64,000 nucleotides of DNA from Hyperoplus lanceolatus (taxonomy: Eukaryota; Chordata; Actinopteri; Uranoscopiformes; Ammodytidae). The position numbers and the translations under genes were made by a program. The DNA lies in assembly GCA_026929865.2 (NCBI GenBank), contig CM049418.1, forward strand, positions 3,508,501 to 3,572,500, in the 5' to 3' direction. Below are positions 40,001 to 60,019 of this stretch, one piece after another. Numbering within the stretch: position 1 is the first letter of the stretch; each line of letters begins with the position of its first letter. The notes below the pieces were generated by a model that was not told where the DNA came from, searched no databases, and was given only the letters and a program-made list of their open reading frames with translations.

Positions 40001-41080
40001 CCTCCCCTCCCTTCCTACTTAGAAAAGTGTACAGTTCTCACTACGATCAGAGATAACATAAATACAGAGTGAATATATTCCTAATTTAAACATTTCCAAA
40101 GGCTTTTACAAATAAAACACCTTTTAAGAAGTGATTTAAAGGCATTTATACGTGTCTTCAATGTTAACTTGTACTCTCCCCTTCTTTCCCCCATAGGAAA
40201 GTGTACAGTTCTCACGGAGCGTATTCCCAGAGCAAACTGGCGCTGGTGCTGTTCGCCTACCACCTACAGGAGCAGCTGTCGGCCGGGCGTTTCCATGTGA
40301 CGGTGAACGCAGTGGACCCGGGCATGGTCGACACAGCGCTCTACGATCACCTCTGGACCCTCGCACAGGTCCTCAAGAAACCATTCGCCAAGATCCTGTT
40401 CAGGGTGAATTATTATTATTCAATTTATTCTCATTGATTTGTGTTTTTATTTTTTTTTTATTTTACTTCTCTGTAGCACTTTGAGATTCTAGTAATATAA
40501 AGTTCATTAAAAATTAAATGTATTTTATTTTATTTTATTTTTCGCTGAAAAAGCCTAGGCTGTGTGTATTAACACTGGGTTTTTTTCAGTGCAACACAGT
40601 ACTGATGGATCGTGAGGAGATATGCACTGATTTTGAGAAAGTGATTTGGACAACAAGCATTCACAAGAATCGTTGACTCCATTTTTAACACTAAGTCCAT
40701 TTTCTGTATCTATCCCATATAATAATCTTCACAATTCAATGAATTTCCCCTGAAGGCTAACAAAAAAAATTACAGATCAGCAATACATCCCCCTAATTTT
40801 GTTTTTTTAAAGTCCAGGAAATAATAAAAAAGAAAGAAAGAAATGTAAAATTAATTTTAATCACAAAAAAATGTACTTTTCTTTTTCTGCTTCTCCTTTC
40901 TAGACACCAGCGGAGGGCGCGTCTATCATGATCTATGCAGCGGCTGCATCTGCTATGGAGGGGGTGGGGGCCTGCTACCTGTACAACGGGGAGAAGAGAC
41001 CCTCATCACACTACTCCTATGACTCTGACTTACAAGCCGATCTCTGGAAGAAGAGCAGTGAACTCGTGGGTCTTCAATAG
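31081..41080 (+). CDS. dhrsx: Dehydrogenase/reductase X-linked (short-chain dehydrogenase)
   Basis: SDR-family oxidoreductase of the secretory pathway; human DHRSX has been linked to autophagy and to dolichol synthesis. Exons: 31081-31180, 36376-36483, 37401-37469, 39143-39244, 39769-39976, 40197-40404, 40904-41080, giving 323 aa (human 330). The N terminus is hydrophobic (MWLQAVLIPLLRLYLEG), a probable membrane anchor or signal. Key motifs: cofactor motif TGGTRGMG at residues 46-53, NNAG at 125-128, catalytic Ser near 179-180 (INMSSATHY), and Tyr205/Lys209 in YSQSK. The active site is complete. The C terminus (LWKKSSELVGLQ) aligns with the human end. AATAAA at 41131-41136 follows the stop by about 50 nt. 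zbed1 lies in intron 1 on the same strand, as in human. The intron 4 acceptor at 39768 directly follows a LINE-like tail. Confidence 0.95.
31340..32990 (+). other. dhrsx intron 1, part upstream of zbed1
   Basis: AT-rich intron with no exon found; short CT tract near 32842. It ends in the acceptor for the zbed1 exon (32995-32996). Confidence 0.5.
33008..33037 (+). CDS. Upstream ORF in zbed1 leader
   Basis: Within the predicted zbed1 exon, an ATG at 33008 starts a nine-codon frame ending in TGA at 33035-33037, just 8 nt before the main ATG at 33046. Its context (TAAATGA) is weaker than that of the main start, so leaky scanning is likely. It may dampen zbed1 translation. Function is inferred only. 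Confidence 0.35.
   Translation: MKASKWIAY
33046..35079 (+). CDS. zbed1: Zinc finger BED-type containing 1 (hAT-derived DNA-binding protein)
   Basis: ZBED1/DREF is a domesticated hAT-transposase relative that binds promoters of proliferation genes in the nucleus. The single coding exon has 677 codons from the first in-frame ATG, CCAATGG, a good initiation context; human has 694. The BED finger shows C47, C50, H66 and H71 (YCRVC...YHLEKNH), preceded by the conserved AHPRAKSRVWRYFGFD. The hAT-like central region follows with motifs such as CLKTFEV and MLQRLKEQQ, then an acidic Ser-rich linker. The C-terminal dimerisation region (about 590-665) contains EDPLLWWSSH and KVLQKYWCVPAT. The frame extends 24 nt 5' of the ATG only with a GTG. 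A splice acceptor (cctgttag) ends at 32996. Poly(A) signal AATAAA at 35134-35139. The gene is nested in dhrsx intron 1, same strand, as in human. Confidence 0.96.
   Translation: MEFKGSGPSCSGLNLVAHPRAKSRVWRYFGFDTDEDGCILHWKRIYCRVCLSQIAYSGNTSNLSYHLEKNHPLEFGEFVKSNTDQMREREAFTTAFSRIKTEPQPSVVHVQQQSVDTNIRQSLDYENKRHNHLNAAVINFLCEGLYPVSIVEELTFKTLMTTVNPGFSLPSKSDLVLKMIPQMYCQTRDMVFGELAGVVNCGVTTDLWQSQTQNRTYISLSMHSVNYNSTSGFSMTNKCLKTFEVQDENTAENITRAMYEAFVEWGITHKVSGATTNGSVDIVKACSLLELSVEMPCLGHSVNRAMEEAFQLPRVDSFLGSCRKLVDHFREPSMYLLREKQKEHSLPQCALITDRGRSWLATLAMLQRLKEQQVAVTATLLESSSSRHFSFDGPDWALCAGMIDVLQPFKVVANMITSCKYPTISMVRPVLHMLLNTTLKVKEGDLKEISMSKGLISKVLSNTYSQNSQVSQEISTFLNIATFLDPRYKKLPFLSAQERSKVENSVTEEAKAILEKQLKERSSSDDASSASDEPPCKKPTPLTESSTSSVTHDNPLAAIFCQSDSDQSQEELHAQVVEELSNYKSQRVLGLNEDPLLWWSSHAALFPTLPKVLQKYWCVPATSVPSHRLFTSSGTVLCGKRNRIAPALVDQQVFLYENSRSYYEPEPCEDDGASNFK
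35810..36090. repeat. Repeat family F
   Basis: AAAGGTGCAATGTGTAATTA, AGCTAGTTACTAAAGATGGC and CAGGACGCCCACTATATATA. In dhrsx intron 1 downstream of zbed1. Confidence 0.55.
36582..36912. repeat. Palindromic repeat, family A
   Basis: Full-length copy from CAAAGGTGGAGTCAGAGATT to GCTGACTCCACCTTT, in dhrsx intron 2. Confidence 0.7.
37015..37305. repeat. Repeat family D
   Basis: CATTTCAAGTTGATTCGAAT, CTATAGAACAATTTTGGTTT and GGGTCCAGTCACACTGTCA. In dhrsx intron 2. Confidence 0.55.
37502..37800. repeat. Dispersed repeat in dhrsx intron
   Basis: Contains AAGGCTTTATTTGTCACTTG and TCGTCAAATGCACAACATAA, a retroposon-like 3' segment related to the retroposon tail family. No coding signal. Confidence 0.4.
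37870..39120 (+). other. dhrsx intron 3, nothing seen
   Basis: About 1.2 kb of AT-rich intron with no exon, and no repeat I could name. Confidence 0.4.
39324..39636. repeat. Palindromic repeat, family A
   Basis: Full-length copy from AAAGGTGGAGTCAGTGATTC to GCTGACTCCACCTTT, in dhrsx intron 4. Confidence 0.7.
39690..39760 (+). mobile_element. Short retroposon tail next to a dhrsx acceptor
   Basis: GCCAATGACTGCTGCTGTAA and GACAAATAAACCATCTTAAA match the same family. The dhrsx exon 5 acceptor (39768) lies a few bases beyond, so the insertion supplies the branch-point region. Confidence 0.55.
40548..40690. repeat. Palindromic repeat, family A, partial
   Basis: Right half only (AGCCTAGGCTGTGTGTATTA ... 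GTTGACTCCATTTTT), in the last dhrsx intron. Confidence 0.5.
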
Positions 41081-44000
41081 GCATATTGAGTCTGTTTGTA
41101 GTCAAAGTCTGTTTTATGGTTAATTTCTTCAATAAATGCCAGACATACGGAGGAATCTAAATTAGGTTTCTCTCCGACACACGGTGCAATAAAACAAAAG
41201 GTTACAATTAGGATTGTAGATGGTTCTATCAATCTTCAGCTACACTGCCTTAGCTGATATTATACATATAAATGTTTTTATCCAATATTATCTAAGGAGC
41301 CAAGCAGAGTTCTACATTTTTTCCAAATGCATTTTTTTAATGCATTGGATGTTTTAAAGAAGTATTATGGGTGTCATGCCTATTTAAACAATTATTTAAT
41401 AGCTGCTTTTTTGTGTTAAATAATCACAAACAATCAGAGCACCTAATCTAAATGTCATAATGTTGCCTATGTTAAAGTGCCTTTGTAAATACTGTGAAAT
41501 TATTGCTTAAAAAAAAATGTCTATATATGTGTATATTTCTATGCTAAAAAACATTCCTGAGTGATTGTACCAAATGTAATTGTTAAACATCAGCACTGCA
41601 GCCCAGTGCTAGTGGATTGTGATTGTGAAACCGCAAAATGAATTCACCGACCTTCAAAAAAAGATATTCGCAGGCAGGGTTGATTGACACATGCGCGATT
41701 TCCGAACTTTTGACCTACTGTAGATTTTAAACGGACTAGGAGGATGTAGAAAAGTTGAGTTGTGAATTGAATTACCGTAAGTAGTGGGTTGGTGAAAGGT
41801 TAGATATGTATTTGAAAGCTAGTTTGATTGTTCACCAGTCAATTAAATGAACAAAGTGAGTTATATTGTCTGTGTCAGATGGGATAGTACTTATAGTATT
41901 CTTGATTTAAATGTTTGACGCTGAACCTGTAATTGTAAAGAGAGTTGCCGGCCATGGCACCCCTGGCTGGGAAAATTTTAAAAAGAGATTATCTATTGAC
42001 AATTAAATGTCAATTTTCGGTTTTTAAAACATGTACATGAGCAAAATTTAATTTCAATCGTAGGCTGTACTCCAAGACTTTATTCAAAGTTAGCAGGCTT
42101 GATTTTATGAATCCACATTTACTGTGCAATACTGTATTAGGTCGAAATAATTCTAAGAGCTTTTAAATTCTGTAATTGTTATGCCATGTCAACCCTGCCT
42201 TTTCTGTTTACATTTTAATTGGAAACTACTGAATATCCAATGTATTGATTGTAAATTGCCTCATGTATGCACTGTCAATGAAGCCTTTCTCCACTATGTA
42301 TTACTTTATACTATGTATTACTTTATACATATTATCATAAGTTACTGTATATTCATGTTAATTATATCAGAATATAAAGATGTCTCACCTATGGCACTAA
42401 TATGTGAATCAGTATTAAAGAAATTCCTTTAAAAATCTGAACCATCTGATTATCATTTTGTTATTTTGTTGTCATTTTCTTTACATTATTTATTTGAGTA
42501 AATATTTTTTTTTATCTATATTTAAATTGTGTTTGATTTTAAAATACGATGAGCACAGGGCTTATTGTGCCCTCTGTACATAAGAGAGTTGGCTAATCTT
42601 AAACACATAATGGACTGGAACAAAATAACGTACAATTGAGCATATATTTAAACAATTATCAATGTACAGCAAACAACAAATACATGTAAAGCGGCATATT
42701 TTCACTCTTAGCCTCTGTGTCACAAGACAAGATTTAGCATTTATTTCCTGAGCTTATAAAAACCTTAGTTTATTGAAGGTTCAACATTTTGGTCATGGGC
42801 CGTTCTACCAGGTTAGCATTGGACTAACACAACAACATGGACTTACCTCTCCAGAAACAGTGGTCTGGCTAATAAGCAGTAAGATTTAAGATTAAAAAGG
42901 ATTTGATGCAGCCCCCTGCTTCGATATGTGGCTCATGGAGTTCTCAAGCACTATGGAGAAAATCTGTTATGAGATTTCAGGAAAAGTAGAAACATTTCAA
43001 CAGATATGGCAGCCTTTCCTCAATATAGCAGCTCTGAAATGAGCTTCAAGACACCTTTTTTATTTTTTTGCTTAACATTTACCTTTAATTTAAACAATGT
43101 CTTAGAAACCTTTTAAGTAGAGTACGCCATGTTAATTGTTTTTTTTTGTCTTTTGTTTGTGTGTTCGCTTTTTCAGTTGTGTGTTTGTGTTCTTTAAAAA
43201 GAAAATTCCAAAAATAAAGCATTTTTTTTAAGGATTTGGTGCAAGAAGAACTACCCAGCCACAGCCTGTTGCATCAACCAATCACTTTATTCTAATTGTG
43301 CAACATTTCTGTTGACCTTTGGAGTTACACTGATTACGCCATTCTTCTGAGGTTATATTTATCAGATTTCTTTCAACCCAAACTTGTTGTTTTTGATCAT
43401 GTGAAGACTTTCTTTGTATAACGTTTAAGTATAAAACTAAATAATATTGAACAAACTATAAAAATGTTCAGCAATTATGTTTTCCTAATTTCCCCGATGG
43501 AGAAGTAATTCTGGATGATACCTTTGCTATACTGCCATCTAGTGGTGCCATTTTGAGAGTGAGAACCACATAAATTAGAATATTTTTTAAAGAATCCAAC
43601 TGTTATATTTAATTTTTATATACTTTTTCTGGTGCCGTCAGCTGTGCCTCATGGTTTGTCAATGAAGACCTTATGATGCAGTACAGACAGTGTATGCTCC
43701 AGGAAATCAAGTGAGTTAACGCTATAATTTGACAATAGTTTCATCAAACAAATAATTTTATATTTGGGAAAGAAGACATTTAGGTGACATTAAGAAGCAT
43801 CCAAATTCATCAATTTTCACATAAAATTAAAAGTCAAATCAGACACAGCCATTTACACAAGTGCAGTGATGTTTATTATTTATTTAATCATAGTAAAAAC
43901 TTCATTAATAATCAATATAAAAATGGCTTTCAGAATCCAAGTACAAGAAGTAAGTAACCCCAGTACATATTTAGTTATGCCCGGCCCATTGACTGTAAAC

Positions 44001-44939
44001 GTTTTTCTTATGTAACAGGTTATAATGTAAATGTGCTAATCAAAATGTAAGAGCTGATTTTGTTCAAATGTGCAAAAGAATAAAAGGTGCCACTGACTCA
44101 AATAACATCTTAGTCAAAACTATGTGATAAATCAGACAAAGATGTATAGGAAGGACAAAAACAGTAGTGTAGTTGTAGAAAGCTATAACGATAATAATAA
44201 TTTAAAAAAAAGTAAAAAGTAACTTGTCTTAATTGCATTTTTTCATTATCAACTTGAGATGCAGCATTTTCAGAGCTTTTACACCAAAAACTGATAAAAA
44301 AAAAGTTAGAAAATGAATAATGAAAATATGAATTATCAGTATATTACAGTATCTCAACATGATGACTTGATTAATCATATAGATAGTGTTGAACTAATTA
44401 ACTGCTGTTGGAAATACTTCTAGTAAACACTAAATAGGTTGAGAGGTTTTTTGTTACACAGCAAAGAGACTGGCTAGTTTAATATGGAAACTATGGAATA
44501 TGGATGGATTCTAAAATCTTAGTTAATGAACTTTGAAATTTGTTCTGTGTTTCTGACGAGTCAAGTTCTGACATGAAACAGCATGTTGTGGATTAAATTC
44601 ATTTCTTCATGCATCATGTGATTCATAACCCTGCTGTTACAGACATATTTATGCAGGTTTTATAATCATTTTTTCCAGTCTGGTTCCCGTACATTTCTTA
44701 ATACAACTTGTACATTCTTGTCCTGTTAAGTAGAATATATTAGTGGACTTCTGAGCTGTGCAGTGCTTTAACTAAAGGATCTATCCAGTTTCTTGGATTC
44801 AGCCACATATCCAGATGTCTTTAAAGTTTAAAGTTTCCAGGGCGGGTCTGTAATCCTATTTCACCCTCGAATGTTGGTGACATCAGAGTAAAATACTGGT
44901 CAAGTATAATATGAAAAGTAAAAATAGCCAAGACTATTT

Positions 44940-45294
44940 AACTTTGGGTTTGTCAGAGAAGTGAACATTTTCTAAGGTATATTCTAATAACTGAATAAAC
45001 AAACTTTCCTCACAGGGAAATTGAATCCCTGGAACCCTGTTTGAAGTTAGAAAGCTTCCTGAAAAGTTACTGTTTCACTATTGTACAGCAGCAGGGCCCA
45101 CACTTTTGTTAACAAACATTTTCTAGTGTTACGTTTGGTTCCAGGTGCCTCAAAATTGCAGTTTTTGAAATATGATGATAGAATTATTAAATACTAGGAA
45201 TGACATGTAGAGAAGAAAGGTTTTGTAAACCAACTGCACGCTCTGTGAATGTGAACAAACTCTCTTCCTCTGAAACTACATAGTGCACCTTTAA
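44940..45294. repeat. Repeat family E
   Basis: Same family, opposite orientation (ends CTACATAGTGCACCTTTAAC), in the dhrsx-sowahc gap. Confidence 0.6.
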
Positions 45295-45439
45295 CTCCCT
45301 TATGCCCCTGGCAGGGCCCCACACAGTAATAATAACCATGTGACACAGTAATCTGCCTACAGTGGACCAGATTACAGGATCTACTGCTATAAATGTGCGG
45401 ATAAAGAAAAGCTGGAAGGAATGTATTCATTACAAATCT

Positions 45440-45765
45440 GATGGTAGGATGGCCTAGAGTTCTCGAGTTTCCTCCCAATAACCATGAGGTCTAAGGCTCC
45501 TCCCAGTAACCATGAGGTCTCTGATTGGACCCCCTGCACCGGACAGGAGGGTGTTAGTAATAAAACTAGTGGTGGCTGCTATTACAGCTAAGGTGCACCA
45601 CCATCTCTACCATTGTGTCCTTGAGCAAGACACTTAACCCCAAACTACTCCAGGGGCGCTGTACTCTGCCTGACCCTGTGTGAGGACCCCCTCCGAAGTG
45701 GAAAACTTGAGAGGAGAGATGTGAAAAGGCAAATTTCAATATGCTCTGTGTACAATTGACTTACT
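45440..45765 (+). mobile_element. SINE copy (CACCGGACAGGAGGG family)
   Basis: Contains CACCGGACAGGAGGGTGTTA, CCTTGAGCAAGACACTTAAC and CTCCAGGGGCGCTGTACTC. Its head is partly duplicated (ACCATGAGGTCT occurs twice). Located between dhrsx and sowahc. Confidence 0.65.
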
Positions 45766-46445
45766 TACTTACAGTATGTTTTCACCCTAATCTAATTTTA
45801 CATGTTATAACCCGATGTGCATTTGTGGTAATTCATGGAGCATATAAAAAGTACTAATGTGTAAACATGAATGTATAATGTACATTGTGTGTATCACAGC
45901 CTTGAACACACTAAACCCACATAGGATTTGATACAACTAACTAAGTGCAGCCTTATCTTTTAAATGAGGATGGTTTGCAGTTTCACTTCGAATTAAAAAT
46001 AATAGATTTTGTGCTCTTAAAACGAATTTCACTATCACTACTAGCTGAGATTCAAGACTTTTTAACGACATGGTATTAAAGACCCTGTTAAGATGTATCA
46101 ATGATTCTAATCTAGATGATGTGTAAATCATTGTTGACCCTGAGGCAAATAGCAAATATTATATCCTTTGACCCAATAAAACACAATTCATATAATGGTA
46201 GCAAATGTTTGCTTGGTAACAAGAGCAATAGTTACTCCAGGAACAGGTTCTACATCCACATATGGATTTATATGATTATTTATTCATAGACTATTTCCTC
46301 TATTGGAAGACCAAAATTGGGTCAAATAGAACCTCTTTTTTTTGTCCTTGTGGTGTAATCTTCGGACGGAATGCAAGAATTGTAAAAAAAAAAAAAGTGT
46401 CTTTTTCCACATTTCTGTGATGACTGGCCACATCCCTTCACCTGC

Positions 46446-46623
46446 ATTCAGTGATTCTGGAGAGCGCTTGTACAGTAGTTAAAATCACCTTCACAGAGCC
46501 TTGGCTGTGAATTAACACCAGCTTTTTTCAGCACACATACAGTACGGACAGGTATCAGCGAATCATGAGGAGATATTCACTGATTTTCCAAGCGTCCTCC
46601 AGAATCTCTGCCTCCACCTTTAA
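46446..46623. repeat. Palindromic repeat, family A, partial, in sowahc 3' UTR
   Basis: Ends CTCTGCCTCCACCTTTAA about 10 nt downstream of the sowahc stop, so the sowahc 3' UTR begins in this repeat. Confidence 0.6.
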
Positions 46624-46632
46624 GAGCTGATC

Positions 46633-48465
46633 TCACCCAAAGAAGTGAGTCTTGGGCCGGGCCCTGAAGGAGCCTCTGCCCCCCTCCTCCAGCTGGTCCG
46701 AGTCTCTGAACGAGGTGCTGTGGACAATCTGAGAGGTCCTGAGACGCAGCCGCTGCAGCTTGGGCTTCATCCGGCTGAATGAGGACATCCTCCTGACCGG
46801 CTTCTCTCTGGAGCGCACCTCCCCGTCCACACACTCACAGTCACTGGGGTTCAGGAAGTTTAGGGGCTTCAGGTTGGAGGGCAGAACCTTGGAGAACCTC
46901 CATCGGCCTTCATCTTCATCTCTCCCATCTCCGTCCTGCGATTCAGCACCCTTCTCTGCTCCTATGATGTCCATTAAGTCCACGCTAACATTGTCAGAGA
47001 GGTACTGGGAAGCTTTCCTACCACTATAGTCCCTTATCTCCACGTCTGCACTGTAGGCTCCCACCAGGAGCTTCACCACCTCCGTGTGGTTGTGCATGGC
47101 AGCTATGTGGAGCGGCGTGTAGCCTGTGTTGGAGCGAACATCCACGCTTATGGGAATGTGGTGCTGTTTGGCGTAGTTAATGATAAGTGCTATGAGCTCA
47201 GGTTTGCCGTGCTTGGCGGCCCAGTGCAGGCAGGTAAAGCCGGTCACAAAGTCCTTCCTCAGAACCAGGCCTGGGTCATGTGCTAGCAGGCCAGACAAGC
47301 CGCCCCAGTCCCCGTCTGAAGAGCACATCATCCACTCGTGTTCCAGAGGCTCCAGCGACATGGAGGTCCGGTCCTCGTCCAGGTTAGAGGAGACCAGAGA
47401 GGCTGAGTCTGATTCACTCCGAGACAGGTAGACAGAGCTCCTAAGCACTACGGACCTCCTCACCTGTGGAGACGAGCTCATCATCACCTCCATGAAGTGA
47501 TGGCGGCTGCCTTTAGGGGTGTCGTTCCCCTCGCTGCCCGATAAACTGTGTGTGTCCAACACATTTGAGAAATCCTCCCTTTCGAACCCCTTGGAGTGTT
47601 GTCTATGCCTTATAATCACCTTATTATGCTGCTCTGAGTCCTTAATAGACTCACTCTGAACGTGTCTGTCTGTGGGACTCAGTCCAATGGCATCTGTAGT
47701 GGCTGTATTTACCTGTCCCGTAGGCCTACCTGTAGAGCCAGTTTTGAGCACAGGCCCAGGCAAGACGAACACAGCGTCCTGCGCGGGGAGAGGCGACGCT
47801 TCAACCACTGTGATGTGTGGTATGCCGGGAGGTGCCGTGTTACTCCCAAGCCGCTCCTTAATCTCTTTCTTCTTCTTGGACTTCCTCGTGCTGTCTCTCC
47901 GAAAGCTTTCCGTGTTCCCCATTTCAACTGAACTACTTCTGTCCACGTCCTCCACGACACAAACAAACTCTTGACAGCTGCTGCCTTTGTCGTCTGTTTT
48001 TTTGTGAACGGATTGCGAAACTCTCACCTGGCTGTTTCCGTAACCTGAGCCAGGCGCAGGGGTATGCAGCTCCACAGGCTCGCCTAGATCCTCCACCGCG
48101 TCATGATACACCTCACTGTCGGCTCTTTTTAGGACCGAATAACGGTCAACAACAACAACACCTTTCTCCTCTTGTAAAACGTGTACCGGTTCCGTTTGGG
48201 TCACATTTGTTACGTCACTGACACTCGACCCAGACCCACCACTGCGAAACTTTTTCTTCAAGCAGACGTGTTTAACTCCGCTCTCCGTTTTGACAAAAGC
48301 AACGTTGTCGATGTAGTTTTTGAAAGAGTTTCGCACGGCCACTTTCTCCTCCGGGTCGTCTGGGAATACGGCCCTGAAGTGCTCAATTAAATCAGAGTTT
48401 TTCACTTTACCCCCATTCTCCTTCAGGAAGTCCAGAATAGCCTCTTGAGTGCACGCGGTGGCCAT
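46633..48465 (-). CDS. sowahc: Sosondowah ankyrin repeat domain family member C
   Basis: Intronless 610-aa protein; the SOWAH family combines an N-terminal winged-helix-like SOWAH domain with two ankyrin repeats, and its cellular role is poorly known. The start is the ATG at 48465 (MATACTQEAILDFL); upstream codons in frame are not ATG. The SOWAH domain covers about residues 5-75 (KVKNSDLIEHFRAVF, ending KHVCLKKKFR). Ankyrin repeats lie near residues 405-500 (GFTCLHWAAKHGKPELIAL and YTPLHIAAMHNHTEVVKLL), followed by the SOWAH-specific DYSGRKASQYLS. The C-terminal segment has RWRFSKVLPS and RTSQIVHSTSFRD, and the end RPKTHFFG parallels human SOWAHC. The middle is low complexity and Ser-rich with a KKKK stretch. 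It is divergent from cep70. A palindromic repeat ends 10 nt after the stop codon. Confidence 0.9.
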   Translation of the reverse strand: MATACTQEAILDFLKENGGKVKNSDLIEHFRAVFPDDPEEKVAVRNSFKNYIDNVAFVKTESGVKHVCLKKKFRSGGSGSSVSDVTNVTQTEPVHVLQEEKGVVVVDRYSVLKRADSEVYHDAVEDLGEPVELHTPAPGSGYGNSQVRVSQSVHKKTDDKGSSCQEFVCVVEDVDRSSSVEMGNTESFRRDSTRKSKKKKEIKERLGSNTAPPGIPHITVVEASPLPAQDAVFVLPGPVLKTGSTGRPTGQVNTATTDAIGLSPTDRHVQSESIKDSEQHNKVIIRHRQHSKGFEREDFSNVLDTHSLSGSEGNDTPKGSRHHFMEVMMSSSPQVRRSVVLRSSVYLSRSESDSASLVSSNLDEDRTSMSLEPLEHEWMMCSSDGDWGGLSGLLAHDPGLVLRKDFVTGFTCLHWAAKHGKPELIALIINYAKQHHIPISVDVRSNTGYTPLHIAAMHNHTEVVKLLVGAYSADVEIRDYSGRKASQYLSDNVSVDLMDIIGAEKGAESQDGDGRDEDEGRWRFSKVLPSNLKPLNFLNPSDCECVDGEVRSREKPVRRMSSFSRMKPKLQRLRLRTSQIVHSTSFRDSDQLEEGGRGSFRARPKTHFFG

Positions 48466-48647
48466 GATAGTTGTAAACAATCACCCAACGTCTTTAATTA
48501 AGCGACGGGATAACTGTTAAAGATCCGTATTAACGGCTTAACAACACGTAAACACGGTGACAACTCTGTATTCAAGCCGTGCCGTCCCACACACCGAAAT
48601 ATCCACCGAATAATTCCCGGTGCAGAAACGGAAAAAGCAGACGGGCT

Positions 48648-48652
48648 ATTGG
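48648..48652 (-). promoter_or_regulatory. CCAAT box upstream of sowahc
   Basis: CCAAT in the minus orientation about 183 nt upstream of the sowahc ATG, within a locally GC-richer stretch (48480-48780) that is probably the promoter. Confidence 0.35.
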
Positions 48653-48799
48653 TTATAACGTGAGCACAAGTGTGATGGCGAGCTTTTCTCTGCCTTTTAT
48701 TTCTAGCGTTCTCCGCCTCCTAGCAACGGAGTACAGGCCACTGACACTTGTGGACAGTACCATTTACTCTCGCGGGGGGTGAAATAGTTAAAAAACAAA

Positions 48800-49760
48800 C
48801 AAAATACTTACTTTTTTACGATATAAACTTCTTAAGAATAACAATAAAAATATATTCGCTTTTAAAAAGGATTATGTTGTTATAAATATAAATGTCTAAT
48901 ACATTCTGACTATTTATCTTCTCCCCTCTAAAGTGCTCCTTAATGGTATCGCCAGCTTTGCATGGACGCCGCCTGGTTGGGAGTAGTTCAAGTTGTGAAG
49001 AAATCATTTTGGAATCAGCTCAAAGAAATGTTTTGTCTTGACTAGGAGTAGGACGCATAATTAATGTAATTTTATGAGTCATGTGTGAACTGTGTAGACT
49101 TTGTTATGGTAAACACGGAGCGGTTGCTGTGTTGCACAACACGACCGAACAGGTATGGCTGTACCAGGCTGCAGACTGACACTGACATGACATCAATATC
49201 ACACTGTCATTTCAATTGTAGAGAAAGGACATATGAAGTAGGCTACTTTTAGTTTTATGACTTAGGTCAACAGTGTTATGATAAGAAGCCAATGTAAATC
49301 TTTAGGCTAGAATTATTTTTAAAGCAACACAAATCCAGGTTTTCCACTTAAAAGCCATGTTAGGGCCATGTGGGTCAGTTGTATGTGAAAGTAACAACAG
49401 TTAAGTTATAAAAATAGATGCGAAATGGCATGAGAAATGATACATTGAGTAGTAAAATGGGATCCAAAATTAAAAATTGATATATATAAATGATAAAGTG
49501 ATCAGATTAATTAAAAGTTGATCTTATTAAAACAGTCTGTTTTGATTAATTTAGAGAGATTTATTTATAATTTCCATTCAACACAGTTTCTTAGTGAAAG
49601 TGACAAAAATCCATTGATACAATTTTTAATATATCACATGTGAAGTTAAAAATGGAGTGATACATTAGGCTACTCACTTTTGCCAATCTGTTTATCAATT
49701 CAACTTTATCACATACTTTTTGTTACATTCACACTCCTATAGTATGTGCACATGCAAAAT
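48800..49760. other. Divergent intergenic region sowahc-cep70
   Basis: About 1 kb without genes between the two promoters. AT-rich; no recognisable exon or repeat copy. Confidence 0.5.
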
Positions 49761-49768
49761 ACAACCCG

Positions 49769-49830
49769 ATTGGCTGGGAAACTAAATACCCTCATCCCAT
49801 TGGTTTACTATAGCTACGTCATTGTTTGAA
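49769..49830 (+). promoter_or_regulatory. cep70 promoter: two CCAAT boxes and a CHR-like motif
   Basis: Inverted CCAAT boxes (ATTGG) lie at 49769-49773 and 49799-49803, followed by TTTGAA at 49825-49830, then a GC-rich stretch with GCGGGCGGCG. Paired CCAAT boxes upstream of TTTGAA are the arrangement of cell-cycle (NF-Y/MuvB) promoters. A noncoding first exon probably ends near 49940 (ACAATAG then gtaact). Confidence 0.45.
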
Positions 49831-50330
49831 TGACGGAAGCGGGCGGCGTCCTAACAAAAGTAAACAGTTGAAGCATGGACGTATTATGAGAGGCTAAAAT
49901 AACATAGCGTCGTCCAAGAGTGTCGAAAACACCAACAATAGGTAACTTACTGAGTATTTTATTAATTCAATTAATACAATTTTAGCCCTACTTGGTTACA
50001 AATGCACCGCTAATTTGTAATGTGGTAAGTGTAGCCTACCTTGTTAGCCACATGAGCTAACTGAGAAGTTAAACATGCCAACTCAGCTGCAGAAATATTG
50101 AAATAACGTGACTTTATTACAAATATAGGAGCTAGAGAGCGCGCTTGTCAAAGTTCTGGAGTTCAAACTATATTCAATAAGTCTGACTGTTAAATGTTAA
50201 TTAAAAATGTCTCTGTATTGGCTACATGTAGGCTAAGCCTTATATACTATATTATGTCAAAAATATATTCTTGTCGTTTGCCAGGAATACACGTAACGTT
50301 GGCTGAACTGCTTGCTGCAGCAGACTAAAC

Positions 50331-60019
<9,689 letters not shown>

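Larger units (their letters stand above)
41137..46440. other. Intergenic between dhrsx and sowahc
   Basis: About 5.3 kb, AT-rich, with one family E copy and one SINE. Short frames (for example 42181-42432) lack splice support or known motifs. Nothing coding seen. Confidence 0.5.

Noticed and set aside
42181-42432. 83-aa frame MPCQPCLFCLHF...
   Set aside because: No splice sites, no recognisable family, AT-rich composition; likely chance.
48466-48480. Longer sowahc start
   Set aside because: The codon at 48480 is TTG; the first in-frame ATG is 48465 with a following G.
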